A stretch of 44,072 nt of DNA from Eubacterium sp. (GTDB lineage: Bacteria; Bacillota; Clostridia; Oscillospirales; Acutalibacteraceae). A program made the position numbers and the translations under genes. The stretch lies in assembly GCA_014465955.1 (NCBI GenBank), contig JACTVT010000017.1, positions 1 to 44,072 on the forward strand, in the 5' to 3' direction. This document shows positions 27,289 to 33,273 of the stretch, piece by piece; positions within the stretch are counted from its first letter, which is position 1, and each line of letters opens with the position of its first letter. The notes beneath the pieces are model-generated. The model ran no database searches and was not told the origin of the DNA. It saw nothing but the letters and a program-made list of their open reading frames with translations.

Positions 27289-27330
27289 AAATTCTACTCC
27301 AATTTCAAATCACCGAATAATACAAAAAAT

Positions 27331-27543
27331 CTAAATACCGTAAAATGCTTTTAAAATAACAATAATTACAAAAATAATTATAGAAAAAATTATTATTGTT
27401 TGGTTATTCTTTCGAGGCTGTTTTCTTTCTTCAACGATTATATCAGATTTAATATCTTGAACATTTTCTAAATTTAATCCACAAGAAGTACACTGAGGAA
27501 AATCACTGCTGTTTTGAGTGTGACAAATCGGACATTCTTTCAT
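27331..27543 (-). CDS. Zinc-ribbon membrane protein, prophage lysogeny unit
   Basis: 70-aa protein. An N-terminal zinc ribbon (CPICH at residues 4-8 and CTSCG near 18-22) is joined by a charged linker to one C-terminal membrane segment (about 47-67). The ribbon should face the cytosol. Its ATG follows the immA stop by 3 nt, with a GAGGTAGG site inside the end of immA, so the genes are cotranscribed. Function unknown; a lysogenic-conversion or superinfection-exclusion role is possible. Confidence 0.68.
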   Translation of the reverse strand: MKECPICHTQNSSDFPQCTSCGLNLENVQDIKSDIIVEERKQPRKNNQTIIIFSIIIFVIIVILKAFYGI

Positions 27544-27546
27544 AGC

Positions 27547-28119
27547 CTACCTCTTTCTTTCTCTTTTAATATAAGATTGAAAATTATTATAAACCCGCCG
27601 CTCGAGCGGACTTGTTAAGAATTTGTTTCTTTGATACAGTGTTTTCATTCGTTCAGCTCGGCAGCAGGCTGATTCATACGAAATGTTACAGCAAGCTGCA
27701 ATTTCTTCTGCTGTATGTAAGTCGAGCGCCCATAGAACGCACGCAGGAGCAAGCAGGCGTGAGGCGAATATATCAGCCTCAGTTTCTTCAGCAGGCTTTT
27801 CAGCATCATATATCGTATTCCGGCTCAGCAGCGTTTCGTGGCCTAAAAATATATGCCCTAATTCGTGGGCTATTGTGAATCGGGCCCGCTCAGCTGTCAC
27901 TGTATCGTCGTAAACAACATACCACTTATCAGCATATTTAAAGCTCAGCCCAATCTGATTTTTGGTAAGTATGTTATATTTACTGTTTTTGAGTATTTTT
28001 ATATTCGCTTTTTCAGCGATTTTTGAAACCTTCACGGGCAGAGATGTAACGTTATAATCTATTAATACCTGCCATGCTGAATTCCTTGCATTCTTGTATC
28101 TTCCGTAGCTTTCCGACAT
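27547..28119 (-). CDS. ImmA/IrrE-family metallopeptidase
   Basis: 190-aa zinc protease of the ImmA/IrrE group, which in ICEBs1 and many phages cleaves or inactivates the repressor during induction. The catalytic HELGH is at residues 85-89 with a following GHE at 93-95; a further acidic ligand is likely in EETEADIFASRLL. It lies directly downstream of the XRE repressor, the typical partner. Its ribosome site GGTGATG is inside one arm of an inverted repeat (28126-28154), which may restrain translation. Confidence 0.9.
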   Translation of the reverse strand: MSESYGRYKNARNSAWQVLIDYNVTSLPVKVSKIAEKANIKILKNSKYNILTKNQIGLSFKYADKWYVVYDDTVTAERARFTIAHELGHIFLGHETLLSRNTIYDAEKPAEETEADIFASRLLAPACVLWALDLHTAEEIAACCNISYESACCRAERMKTLYQRNKFLTSPLERRVYNNFQSYIKRERKR

Positions 28120-28125
28120 TTTTCA

Positions 28126-28154
28126 TCACCGAAAATATTGTACATTCTCGGTGA
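28126..28154 (-). promoter_or_regulatory. Inverted repeat covering the immA ribosome binding site
   Basis: In the minus-strand transcript TCACCGA (28148-28154) can pair with TCGGTGA (28126-28132), leaving a 15-nt loop. The second arm contains GGTGA, the only good Shine-Dalgarno for immA. The hairpin could therefore keep ImmA low, or the repeat could be a DNA operator; its arms do not match the 17-bp lysogeny operators. Confidence 0.5.
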
Positions 28155-28182
28155 ATGAAAAAATACAGGTAAATATTGGTAA

Positions 28183-28614
28183 TTAAATGTCTTCGTCAAA
28201 TGGCGGAGCATTTTTTATTTCTTCTAATTGCTCCTTGGTTAACTGAATTTCCGTGGTCGATTGATTGTCGGCGCTTCTTGCAACAGCCTTAAGTTTAATT
28301 GTATCTTCCTGTACATCCAATAGTCTGTCAACAGCACTTTGCATTTCGGGATGATTTCTGTATGCATTTATTAATTTGATTTCGTGTTCAGATAAAAATG
28401 TATTTATATCGAGTTTCTTTCTATCATCAACAAGATTATCAAGCGGAATTCCTAACTTTGCGGCATATTCAATTGCTACAGATAGCTTCGGACTTCGTAA
28501 ATCGTTTTCATACCTGCTAATAACTTGTTTAGTTGTGTTGAGCTTTTTTGCTAAATCTTCTTGCGTTATATTCTGAATATTTCTATAATCTTTTAATTTA
28601 CTCCCGAAAGACAT
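28183..28614 (-). CDS. XRE-family repressor (CI-like)
   Basis: 143-aa regulator. The N-terminal helix-turn-helix of the XRE/Cro-CI family covers about residues 4-60 (ITQEDLAKKLNTTKQVISRYE, with QVISRYEN as recognition helix). The C-terminal part is short, charged and helical with no LexA-type peptidase Ser/Lys, in keeping with inactivation by ImmA. I chose the ATG at 28614, 6 nt after GAGGTG; a longer in-frame extension would overlap the promoter. Its own promoter overlaps an operator, so autoregulation is likely. Confidence 0.9.
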   Translation of the reverse strand: MSFGSKLKDYRNIQNITQEDLAKKLNTTKQVISRYENDLRSPKLSVAIEYAAKLGIPLDNLVDDRKKLDINTFLSEHEIKLINAYRNHPEMQSAVDRLLDVQEDTIKLKAVARSADNQSTTEIQLTKEQLEEIKNAPPFDEDI

Positions 28615-28633
28615 TTTATCACCTCGCAATAAC

Positions 28634-28662
28634 AATATAACACATTTTGTAACCAAAATCAA
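28634..28662 (-). promoter_or_regulatory. Repressor (leftward) promoter
   Basis: Minus-strand TTGATT (28657-28662), 17-nt spacer and TATATT (28634-28639), about 13 nt of leader before the ribosome site. Operator 28649-28665 covers the -35 and most of the spacer. Confidence 0.65.
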
Positions 28663-28665
28663 GAC
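28649..28665. promoter_or_regulatory. Lysogeny operator 1 (weak)
   Basis: GTAACCAAAATCAAGAC matches the best operator (28964-28980) at 10 of 17 positions; its left half GTAACC is a good half-site. It lies over the repressor's own promoter, where binding would repress it. Confidence 0.45.
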
Positions 28666-28680
28666 AAAAATCAAAAAAAT

Positions 28681-28697
28681 GTCGCCAAAGGGTTGAC
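28681..28697. promoter_or_regulatory. Lysogeny operator 2
   Basis: GTCGCCAAAGGGTTGAC matches the best operator at 12 of 17 positions and overlaps the -35 (TTGACA, 28693-28698) of the rightward promoter. Occupancy should block early transcription. Confidence 0.6.
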
Positions 28698-28721
28698 AAA
28701 GTGATTTGAATATGATATTCT
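28693..28721 (+). promoter_or_regulatory. Rightward early promoter (PR-like)
   Basis: TTGACA (28693-28698), 17-nt spacer, TATTCT (28716-28721). It would drive the Cro-like gene and the early genes. Operators lie on its -35 and just after its start point. Confidence 0.68.
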
Positions 28722-28730
28722 AACACCGTA

Positions 28731-28747
28731 GTCACCAAATAGGCAAC
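28731..28747. promoter_or_regulatory. Lysogeny operator 3
   Basis: GTCACCAAATAGGCAAC, one mismatch from the operator at 28964-28980. A near-palindrome GTCACC-N5-GGnAAC, located just downstream of the PR-like -10 and upstream of the Cro-like gene. Confidence 0.72.
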
Positions 28748-28766
28748 AGAAAGGAGGGCAAGATAA

Positions 28767-28964
28767 TTGCAAAATTCACTTGAAAAACTCATTAATGAAA
28801 AATACGGTAGTCAAGCAAATTGCGCCAGAGCTATGAATAAATCAAGACAATACTTGAATAAAATTGTATTAGGGCGCAGAGAAGCAAAAGTTACTGACTT
28901 GAATTTACTGGCAGATACACTCGATGTATCAGTGGCAACAATTGTAAATTTTTTATCGCAATAG
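28767..28964 (+). CDS. Cro-like helix-turn-helix regulator
   Basis: 65-aa DNA-binding protein consisting of little more than a helix-turn-helix (NCARAMNKSRQYLNKIV, with SRQYLNKI as likely recognition helix) and a C-terminal helix. Initiation at TTG (28767) is set by AAGGAGGG about 9 nt upstream. Divergent from the repressor with shared operators, it should be the lytic-side switch protein. Operator 4 begins on the last base of its stop codon. Confidence 0.82.
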   Translation: MQNSLEKLINEKYGSQANCARAMNKSRQYLNKIVLGRREAKVTDLNLLADTLDVSVATIVNFLSQ

Positions 28965-28980
28965 TCACCAAATAGGTAAC
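28964..28980. promoter_or_regulatory. Lysogeny operator 4 (best palindrome)
   Basis: GTCACCAAATAGGTAAC is close to a full palindrome of the form GTnACC-N5-GGTnAC. It lies downstream of the Cro-like gene, away from the promoters, where a bound repressor could loop to operators 2 and 3 or act as a roadblock. Confidence 0.7.
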
Positions 28981-29032
28981 AAGCGCTTAACAATTCCCAC
29001 AAAGCACATCATAAAACAAGGCAGGTGAGAAT

Positions 29033-29185
29033 ATGAAAAATAAAGATTGGTTTATAGATTGGTTAGCATTCTGGGACACTGAAGAATGCAAAGACTGTGA
29101 AGATTGCAGTGATTGTATGTTTGATTCAGATTGTTGTGATTATCAACAATTTTTGAAAGACAATAAAATCAAAAAAGGCAAATAA
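29033..29185 (+). CDS. Small acidic cysteine-rich protein
   Basis: 50-aa product, not recognised. Seven cysteines fall in the central part, mostly as C-x2-C pairs (ECKDCEDCSDC, then SDCCD), flanked by a Trp-rich N terminus and a lysine-rich tail. This suggests metal binding. AGGTGA lies upstream of the ATG. It is downstream of operator 4 and within the early rightward unit. Codon use is plausible and the reading frame is clean, but the small size leaves some doubt. Confidence 0.6.
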   Translation: MKNKDWFIDWLAFWDTEECKDCEDCSDCMFDSDCCDYQQFLKDNKIKKGK

Positions 29186-29210
29186 AAAAACCGACTGCTG
29201 CAACAGTCGG
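29184..29210 (-). terminator. Hairpin with minus-strand U-tail
   Basis: CCGACTG (29191-29197) and CAGTCGG (29204-29210) form a 7-bp stem. Read on the minus strand it is followed by seven U, so it looks like an intrinsic terminator pointing left, toward the switch; on the plus strand there is no U-run. It may block antisense transcription entering the immunity region. Confidence 0.5.
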
Positions 29211-29301
29211 CAAGATGATGAACGAATAGGAAAAAATCATCTGTATTCATTATAGATGAAAAAGCTTCGTTTGTCAAATTTATAATGAAAGGAATGTTTT
29301 T

Positions 29302-29571
29302 ATGCTTTTTAGTAATGCTGATGAAGAGATTGAAAAATTAAAAATATTGAAGCAGGAAATTGAAGAAATCAACACGCTTGAGCTTAAAAAGATGTTTGTA
29401 GGAGTAGAGGATATTCAAAAAACATTCGGGTGTTGCAAACGGCGGGCACAGGATTTCTTTAAGCTACCGGGGCTTGAAATAATCAAGCTTGGGAATGACC
29501 CGTATGTGAATATCGGGGTGCTTTACGAATTTACAAAGCAACGCATTGTTTTATCAGAAATGAATAAATAA
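29302..29571 (+). CDS. Excisionase-like DNA-binding protein
   Basis: 89-aa protein. A helical N terminus rich in Glu/Lys (EIEKLKILKQEIEEI) is followed by a winged-helix/HTH segment resembling phage excisionase-type domains (VEDIQKTFGCCKRRAQDF, then GNDPYVNIGVLYEF). Such proteins are common early genes next to the Cro gene in Firmicutes phages. AAAGG lies about 9-10 nt upstream of the ATG. Excisionase function is inference; it could equally be a general early regulator. Confidence 0.65.
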   Translation: MLFSNADEEIEKLKILKQEIEEINTLELKKMFVGVEDIQKTFGCCKRRAQDFFKLPGLEIIKLGNDPYVNIGVLYEFTKQRIVLSEMNK

Positions 29572-29813
29572 AACCAATCCCACAAAGCAAAGAAAGGAAA
29601 AGCGGTGTGCTGCCTGAATAAATGCACAGCCTGAACATAAAACATCATCGGACTTAATGGCCCGAGTACCCCTTCGGGCAAGGAGTATTTGCACAAGCCA
29701 AAGCAGATACACAGAACTCAAAATAATATTTATTATCACTATTGATACGGCAGTAAGATGTTTCTGCCGGACAGGCTCCCTGCATTCATTCGGCAGACAC
29801 CGGGCAAACAATT
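29572..29813. other. Gene-free stretch with stem-loops
   Basis: No credible gene is seen. Two hairpins stand out: GCCCGA/TCGGGC (29660-29679) and CGGCAG/CTGCCG (29749-29769). The sequence before them repeats TCCCACAAAGCA from 28995-29006. It could be a structured untranslated RNA or degenerate coding DNA; I cannot decide. Confidence 0.4.
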
Positions 29814-30043
29814 ATGAACAATATTGTTGATGAACAACTTGAGCACTTTGAACTTGTAGCCGAATCAGATAGGCAAAAATATTATGCCAGCAGCAACGGC
29901 TATATTCTGAGTGTCAACAAGATATATCAGCGCAAATTGTTAATAATGCAGAACTTCAGTTGAAAGCAATTAAATTAAATGACAGTTTGCTTGGCGATAT
30001 TCCTTTACCAAGTATGTTTGAATTGCCGGAGTACAAAAAATGA
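29814..30043 (+). pseudogene. Frameshifted small early phage gene
   Basis: An ATG at 29814 opens a frame that stops at 29963 after 49 codons. A second frame, open from 29873 to the TGA at 30041-30043, encodes a well-formed helical segment (AELQLKAIKLNDSLLG, then a Pro-rich end) and its stop overlaps the next gene's ATG (ATGA), a normal coupled junction. The two frames join at the A5 run near 29876-29880: one missing A would explain the break. The joined product would be about 75 aa, of unknown function. A programmed -1 shift or assembly error are alternatives. Confidence 0.6.
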
Positions 30044-30648
30044 GTTGTAGAATTTTAAATGATGAAGAATATAACTTTATCTTTGAAAATTACAAAGGGA
30101 ATTCTCCAATGGAAATGGCGGAATTATTAAATAATAAATTTAAAAAGAATTTTTCTGTTATGCAAATCAAAAATTTTTATGGAAGGCATCATTTAAACAG
30201 TGGCAAAACCGGATATTTTACTGCTGGTCATAAGCCTCATAATAAAGGCAAAAAATTATGTGAATATTTATCGCCTGAGTTGATAAAGAAAATCAAAGTT
30301 TCACAATTCAAAAAGGGGAACATTCCTAAAAATCATAAGGAAATATATTCTGAAAGAATTACTAAAGACGGATATATTGAAGTAAAAATTGCCGAACCAA
30401 ATGTTTGGAAATTAAAACATCGTTATGTTTGGGAACAGGCTCACGGTAAAGTTCCTAAAGGAAGTGTTATAAGATTTTTGGACGGAAACAAACAAAACTG
30501 CAATATCGATAATCTTGTGTTGATTTCAAGAAAAGAACATATTGAAACTATTAGAAATGGCTTTGTATCTGAAAATCCCGAAATAACAAAAGCGGTTATT
30601 AATATTGCAAAACTAAATGTTGCTGTTAAGGAGGCAGACAATGAGTAA
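30040..30648 (+). CDS. HNH endonuclease (free-standing, homing type)
   Basis: 202-aa phage nuclease. The C-terminal half holds an HNH_3-like module: His127 in KLKHRYVWEQAHG, then FLDGNKQNCNIDNLVLIS with the Asp/Asn set near 148-158. The N-terminal 50 residues look like a helix-turn-helix (NSPMEMAELLNNKF) that would bind DNA. Such genes often behave as selfish inserts among phage early genes. The start overlaps the end of the frameshifted gene; GGAG lies 9 nt upstream. Confidence 0.82.
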   Translation: MSCRILNDEEYNFIFENYKGNSPMEMAELLNNKFKKNFSVMQIKNFYGRHHLNSGKTGYFTAGHKPHNKGKKLCEYLSPELIKKIKVSQFKKGNIPKNHKEIYSERITKDGYIEVKIAEPNVWKLKHRYVWEQAHGKVPKGSVIRFLDGNKQNCNIDNLVLISRKEHIETIRNGFVSENPEITKAVINIAKLNVAVKEADNE

Positions 30649-30658
30649 CTCAATGACA
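30626..30658. repeat. Imperfect direct repeat, left copy
   Basis: This ribosome-site/start segment (GGAGGCAGA, then ATGAGTAAC and CAATGACA) recurs at 32854-32887 with three substitutions and one indel. It covers the end of the HNH gene and the start of the next small gene. The two copies enclose the methylase, integrase and sigma-like genes. Confidence 0.65.
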
Positions 30659-30709
30659 AATGAAGAGGCAATCAGTTACTTAATGAATTTTAATATTTCG
30701 TTTTTTTAG
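30641..30709 (+). pseudogene. Truncated small early gene (22 codons)
   Basis: A strong AAGGAGG lies 7 nt before this ATG, yet the frame ends after 22 codons (MSNSMTNEEAISYLMNFN, then ISFF and TAG). Its first residues match the complete 98-aa gene at 32870 (MSNTMT). It looks like the 5' stump of a similar phage protein whose remainder was lost where the methylase gene now begins. Confidence 0.5.
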
Positions 30710-30720
30710 GAGTCAGAGGG

Positions 30721-31377
30721 ATGAATGTAACATTAAATATTGAAAATAAAATATTAGATATAATCGCATCGCTCTCAGGAAAGCATCATTCCAACGAAAT
30801 ATTTTTCGATTGGGTCGAATCTTTTGCGATAGCGATTAATAATTGCAATTGCGAATGCGAAGATGATATTTATAGAGCGCGTGAAAATAGATATTTAGAC
30901 ATTACCAAAAAATATAACGACAGCCAGTTAAAGAAATTCGTGAAATTAAGCACGTTACTAATCGATGCCTTAAACTATGAATGCAAAGACATTTTAGGGG
31001 AAATTTACATGAAACAGAATTACAGCAGCAAATTGGCCGGACAATATTTCACACCAAATGAAGTAGCGAAAATTTGCTCTCTCATCTCTGTAGCTAAAGG
31101 TACCCGAACGATATACGAGCCAACATGTGGAAGCGGCGGTTTAATAATTGAAACGATAAATCGCATAAAAGAAAGAAACGTGAATTGGCAGAGTGAAATT
31201 GAAATTATAGCCTCTGACATGGATATTCATTCAGTCCACATGTGTTATGTTCAATTGTCGTTATTAGGAACAAGCGCTATTGTTTTTCAATCTAATGCAC
31301 TTGAATTTGAAAATATAAAGAGCATACAACAAGAAAGAATATTTTGCACACCAAGAAAAAGAGGGTTGTTGATATGA
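30721..31377 (+). CDS. Small N-6 adenine DNA methylase-like protein
   Basis: 218-aa protein related to SAM-dependent N-6 DNA methylases. GQYFTP (107-112, motif X-like) and EPTCGSGG (133-140, SAM motif I) are clear, followed by SDMDIHSVHMCYVQLSLLG. The catalytic NPPY/F motif is not present; the protein ends soon after IFCTP. Short phage members of the family have a similar layout, so this may be natural; loss of the catalytic end is the alternative. The stop overlaps the integrase ATG (ATGA). Methylase activity is uncertain. Confidence 0.72.
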   Translation: MNVTLNIENKILDIIASLSGKHHSNEIFFDWVESFAIAINNCNCECEDDIYRARENRYLDITKKYNDSQLKKFVKLSTLLIDALNYECKDILGEIYMKQNYSSKLAGQYFTPNEVAKICSLISVAKGTRTIYEPTCGSGGLIIETINRIKERNVNWQSEIEIIASDMDIHSVHMCYVQLSLLGTSAIVFQSNALEFENIKSIQQERIFCTPRKRGLLI

Positions 31378-32294
31378 GCGAAAGTATACTTTTTACAAAT
31401 TATTACAAAACATGGATGGAAACGTATAAAAAAGGAGCTGTAAGAGATGTTACATACAAGAAATATCTTAATGCGTTAACGTGGATTGAGAAGATTATAC
31501 CAAATTTGAAAACTTGCGATTTGAACCGCCAGGAATATCAAAAATTAATCAATAAATATGCAGAAGAACATGAAAAAGTTACTGTTTGCGATTTCCATCA
31601 TCATTTAAAATCGGCAATATTAGACGCGGTAGATGAAGGACTAATAAATAGCGATCCTACAAGAAGAGTTGTGATCAAAGGCAAACCGCCTAAAAAGAAA
31701 AAAATTAAATATTTAAATCAGTATGAATTACACGAATTACTGATTGATTTAAACTTGGAAGATGAAATTAATTTTGATTGGCTCATATACCTGATTGCAA
31801 AGACAGGTATGCGCTTCTCAGAAGCATTAGGTCTTACTCCGGATGATTTCGATTTTTCAAAACAAACAATTTCTGTAAATAAAACATGGAATTATAAATC
31901 CGGTGGAGGTTTCGTTGGAACGAAAAACAATTCGTCAATAAGGAAAATACAAGTAGACTGGCAGACGATGTCTCAATTTTCTAATTTGATTAAAGGGATT
32001 CCTGAAAGCAAACCTATTTTTGTTAGTGAAGGACAGCAGATATATAATTCTACAGTGAATGCTCAGTTAGAAAAGCATTGCAGAAACGCTAATGTACCGA
32101 TTATAGGGATTCATGGCTTAAGGCATACACACGCATCATTACTCCTTTTTTCAGGAGTGTCGATTGCGAGCGTTGCGATGCGCTTGGGTCATTCCGATAT
32201 AACTACAACGCAGAAAACATATATCCATATTATAAAAGAAATGGAAAATAAGGACAATGATTTAGTCATGCGATCCATGGCAGGATTGATATAA
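31374..32294 (+). CDS. Tyrosine recombinase / phage integrase
   Basis: 306-aa integrase with the full catalytic set: Arg147 (TGMRFSEALGL), His247-x2-Arg250 (GIHGLRHTHAS), His273 (RLGHSD) and Tyr283 (TQKTYIHI). The N-terminal SAM-like core-binding domain covers about residues 5-95; a short Arm-type domain seems absent. I chose the ATG at 31374, 8 nt after GAGGG, over an upstream TTG. It points the same way as the structural genes and lies inside the early region, unlike the usual position next to the repressor unit and attachment site. Confidence 0.9.
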   Translation: MSESILFTNYYKTWMETYKKGAVRDVTYKKYLNALTWIEKIIPNLKTCDLNRQEYQKLINKYAEEHEKVTVCDFHHHLKSAILDAVDEGLINSDPTRRVVIKGKPPKKKKIKYLNQYELHELLIDLNLEDEINFDWLIYLIAKTGMRFSEALGLTPDDFDFSKQTISVNKTWNYKSGGGFVGTKNNSSIRKIQVDWQTMSQFSNLIKGIPESKPIFVSEGQQIYNSTVNAQLEKHCRNANVPIIGIHGLRHTHASLLLFSGVSIASVAMRLGHSDITTTQKTYIHIIKEMENKDNDLVMRSMAGLI

Positions 32295-32296
32295 AA

Positions 32297-32491
32297 ATGA
32301 ATAAAAAGAAAAAAGTTTACATATTAAAAACTTATGACAAATACGAACTGCCGTTGGGAGTATATGATAGTTTGGATGATTTGGCAACAGCTGTTGGCTT
32401 AAAAAAGAGTTCAATTGCATCGTCTATAAGCCACGCGAAAAACGGAGATAAAAGTTTTTGCAAATACGAAAGAGTAGAAATTGAAGAATAA
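32297..32491 (+). CDS. Small phage protein of unknown function
   Basis: 64-aa basic protein, not recognised. The middle (GVYDSLDDLATAVGLKKSSIASSISHAKNG) looks like a helix-turn-helix of the kind seen in phage proteins that read NUMOD/HTH-type modules. It begins 2 nt after the integrase stop, so it is probably translated by coupling; the ribosome site is weak. Confidence 0.62.
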   Translation: MNKKKKVYILKTYDKYELPLGVYDSLDDLATAVGLKKSSIASSISHAKNGDKSFCKYERVEIEE

Positions 32492-32544
32492 AATCAACAG
32501 CCTCTATGGTGATGATTTTATCAGATATGAGTAAGAGGGATAAA

Positions 32545-32877
32545 ATGGGAAAAAACAAAATTTCTTATATAGAAAATGCAGCATATTGTAATTTTGTTAT
32601 TCAGAACGAAAGCACTAATGCACTTCAAATTAAATCATTAATTTTAATTATGCCTGAGATTATAAAATCAGAACTAACACCTCGTCAAAGTGAAATTCTT
32701 GATTTGATAATATTTAAAGGACTCACACAAACACAAGTCGCAAATGTGCTCGGTCTCAGTCAACCGACAATACATAGTTCATATAATGCAGCAATATTAA
32801 AGTTACGAAAATATTTATATTTTTGTAATGAGTGTGTTAAAAAGTATTCCCAATTAAAGGAGGCAGAAGATGAGTAA
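32545..32877 (+). CDS. Sigma-70 region 4-like / HTH regulator
   Basis: 110-aa DNA-binding protein. The second half has a sigma region 4 or LuxR-type helix-turn-helix: LTPRQSEILDLIIFKGLTQ followed by QVANVLGLSQPTIHSSYNAAI. No region 2 is present, so it is not a complete sigma factor; phage early or middle regulators of this shape are common. I chose the ATG at 32545 after GAGGGAT, since upstream ATGs lack a ribosome site. It overlaps the next gene (start at 32870) by 8 nt. Confidence 0.7.
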   Translation: MGKNKISYIENAAYCNFVIQNESTNALQIKSLILIMPEIIKSELTPRQSEILDLIIFKGLTQTQVANVLGLSQPTIHSSYNAAILKLRKYLYFCNECVKKYSQLKEAEDE

Positions 32878-32887
32878 CACAATGACA
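32854..32887. repeat. Imperfect direct repeat, right copy
   Basis: Second copy of the segment at 30626-30658. It again spans the end of one gene and the ribosome site and start of a protein beginning MSN-x-MT. Confidence 0.65.
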
Positions 32888-33166
32888 CCGTTAGAAATAT
32901 TAAAAATATTGAAAAAACAAGTAAATGAATACGGTTTTACCGGAGATTTGCATATTTCTTGTGAAGAATATGGAGTAATCAAAAAAGCCCTTGAATTGCA
33001 GATACCGAAAAAGCCGGAACAAGGCACTACTAATACATTCATTTATGCTTGCCCAACTTGTGGAGGACCAGTCGACAGTCTTGAAGTCGAAGAGATTTGG
33101 TGCGATTTCTGTCCAAAATGCGGACAGGCTTTAGATTGGAGTGATGAAGAATGTGCAAATGGATAG
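32870..33166 (+). CDS. Zinc-ribbon phage protein
   Basis: 98-aa protein. The N-terminal half resembles common phage early proteins (LEILKILKKQVNEYG, then VIKKALELQIPKKPE). The C-terminal half has two CxxC pairs (ACPTCGG and FCPKCGQ), a zinc ribbon. A perfect AAAGGAGG lies upstream. Function is unknown; DNA or RNA contact through the ribbon is possible. Confidence 0.72.
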   Translation: MSNTMTPLEILKILKKQVNEYGFTGDLHISCEEYGVIKKALELQIPKKPEQGTTNTFIYACPTCGGPVDSLEVEEIWCDFCPKCGQALDWSDEECANG

Positions 33167-33273
33167 ATGAATACACAAGGATATGTACTAATGCAAACAG
33201 TGAGCATTGTGCAGATTTTTGTCCGTATGATAATGAACCACAATATTTTTGTGAATGGGAGAATGACGAATGA
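33151..33273 (+). CDS. Very small cysteine-rich phage protein
   Basis: 40-aa product with five cysteines (starting MCKWIDEYTRICTNANSEHC) and an acidic end. It overlaps the 3' end of the zinc-ribbon gene by 16 nt, and its stop overlaps the next gene's ATG (ATGA). Tight coupling at both ends supports a real gene. Function unknown. Confidence 0.6.
   Translation: MCKWIDEYTRICTNANSEHCADFCPYDNEPQYFCEWENDE

Noticed and set aside
28183..28674. 163-aa form of the repressor starting at 28674
   Set aside because: The extra N-terminal 20 codons overlap the promoter and operator; the ATG at 28614 has GAGGTG at the right distance.
29554..29811. 85-codon open frame on the minus strand
   Set aside because: It runs against the early operon, overlaps the hairpins of a gene-free stretch, has no ribosome site and an unlikely amino-acid composition.
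29657..29830. 57-codon open frame on the plus strand in the same stretch
   Set aside because: Arg/Ser/Cys-rich random-looking product without a ribosome site, running into the start of the next real frame.
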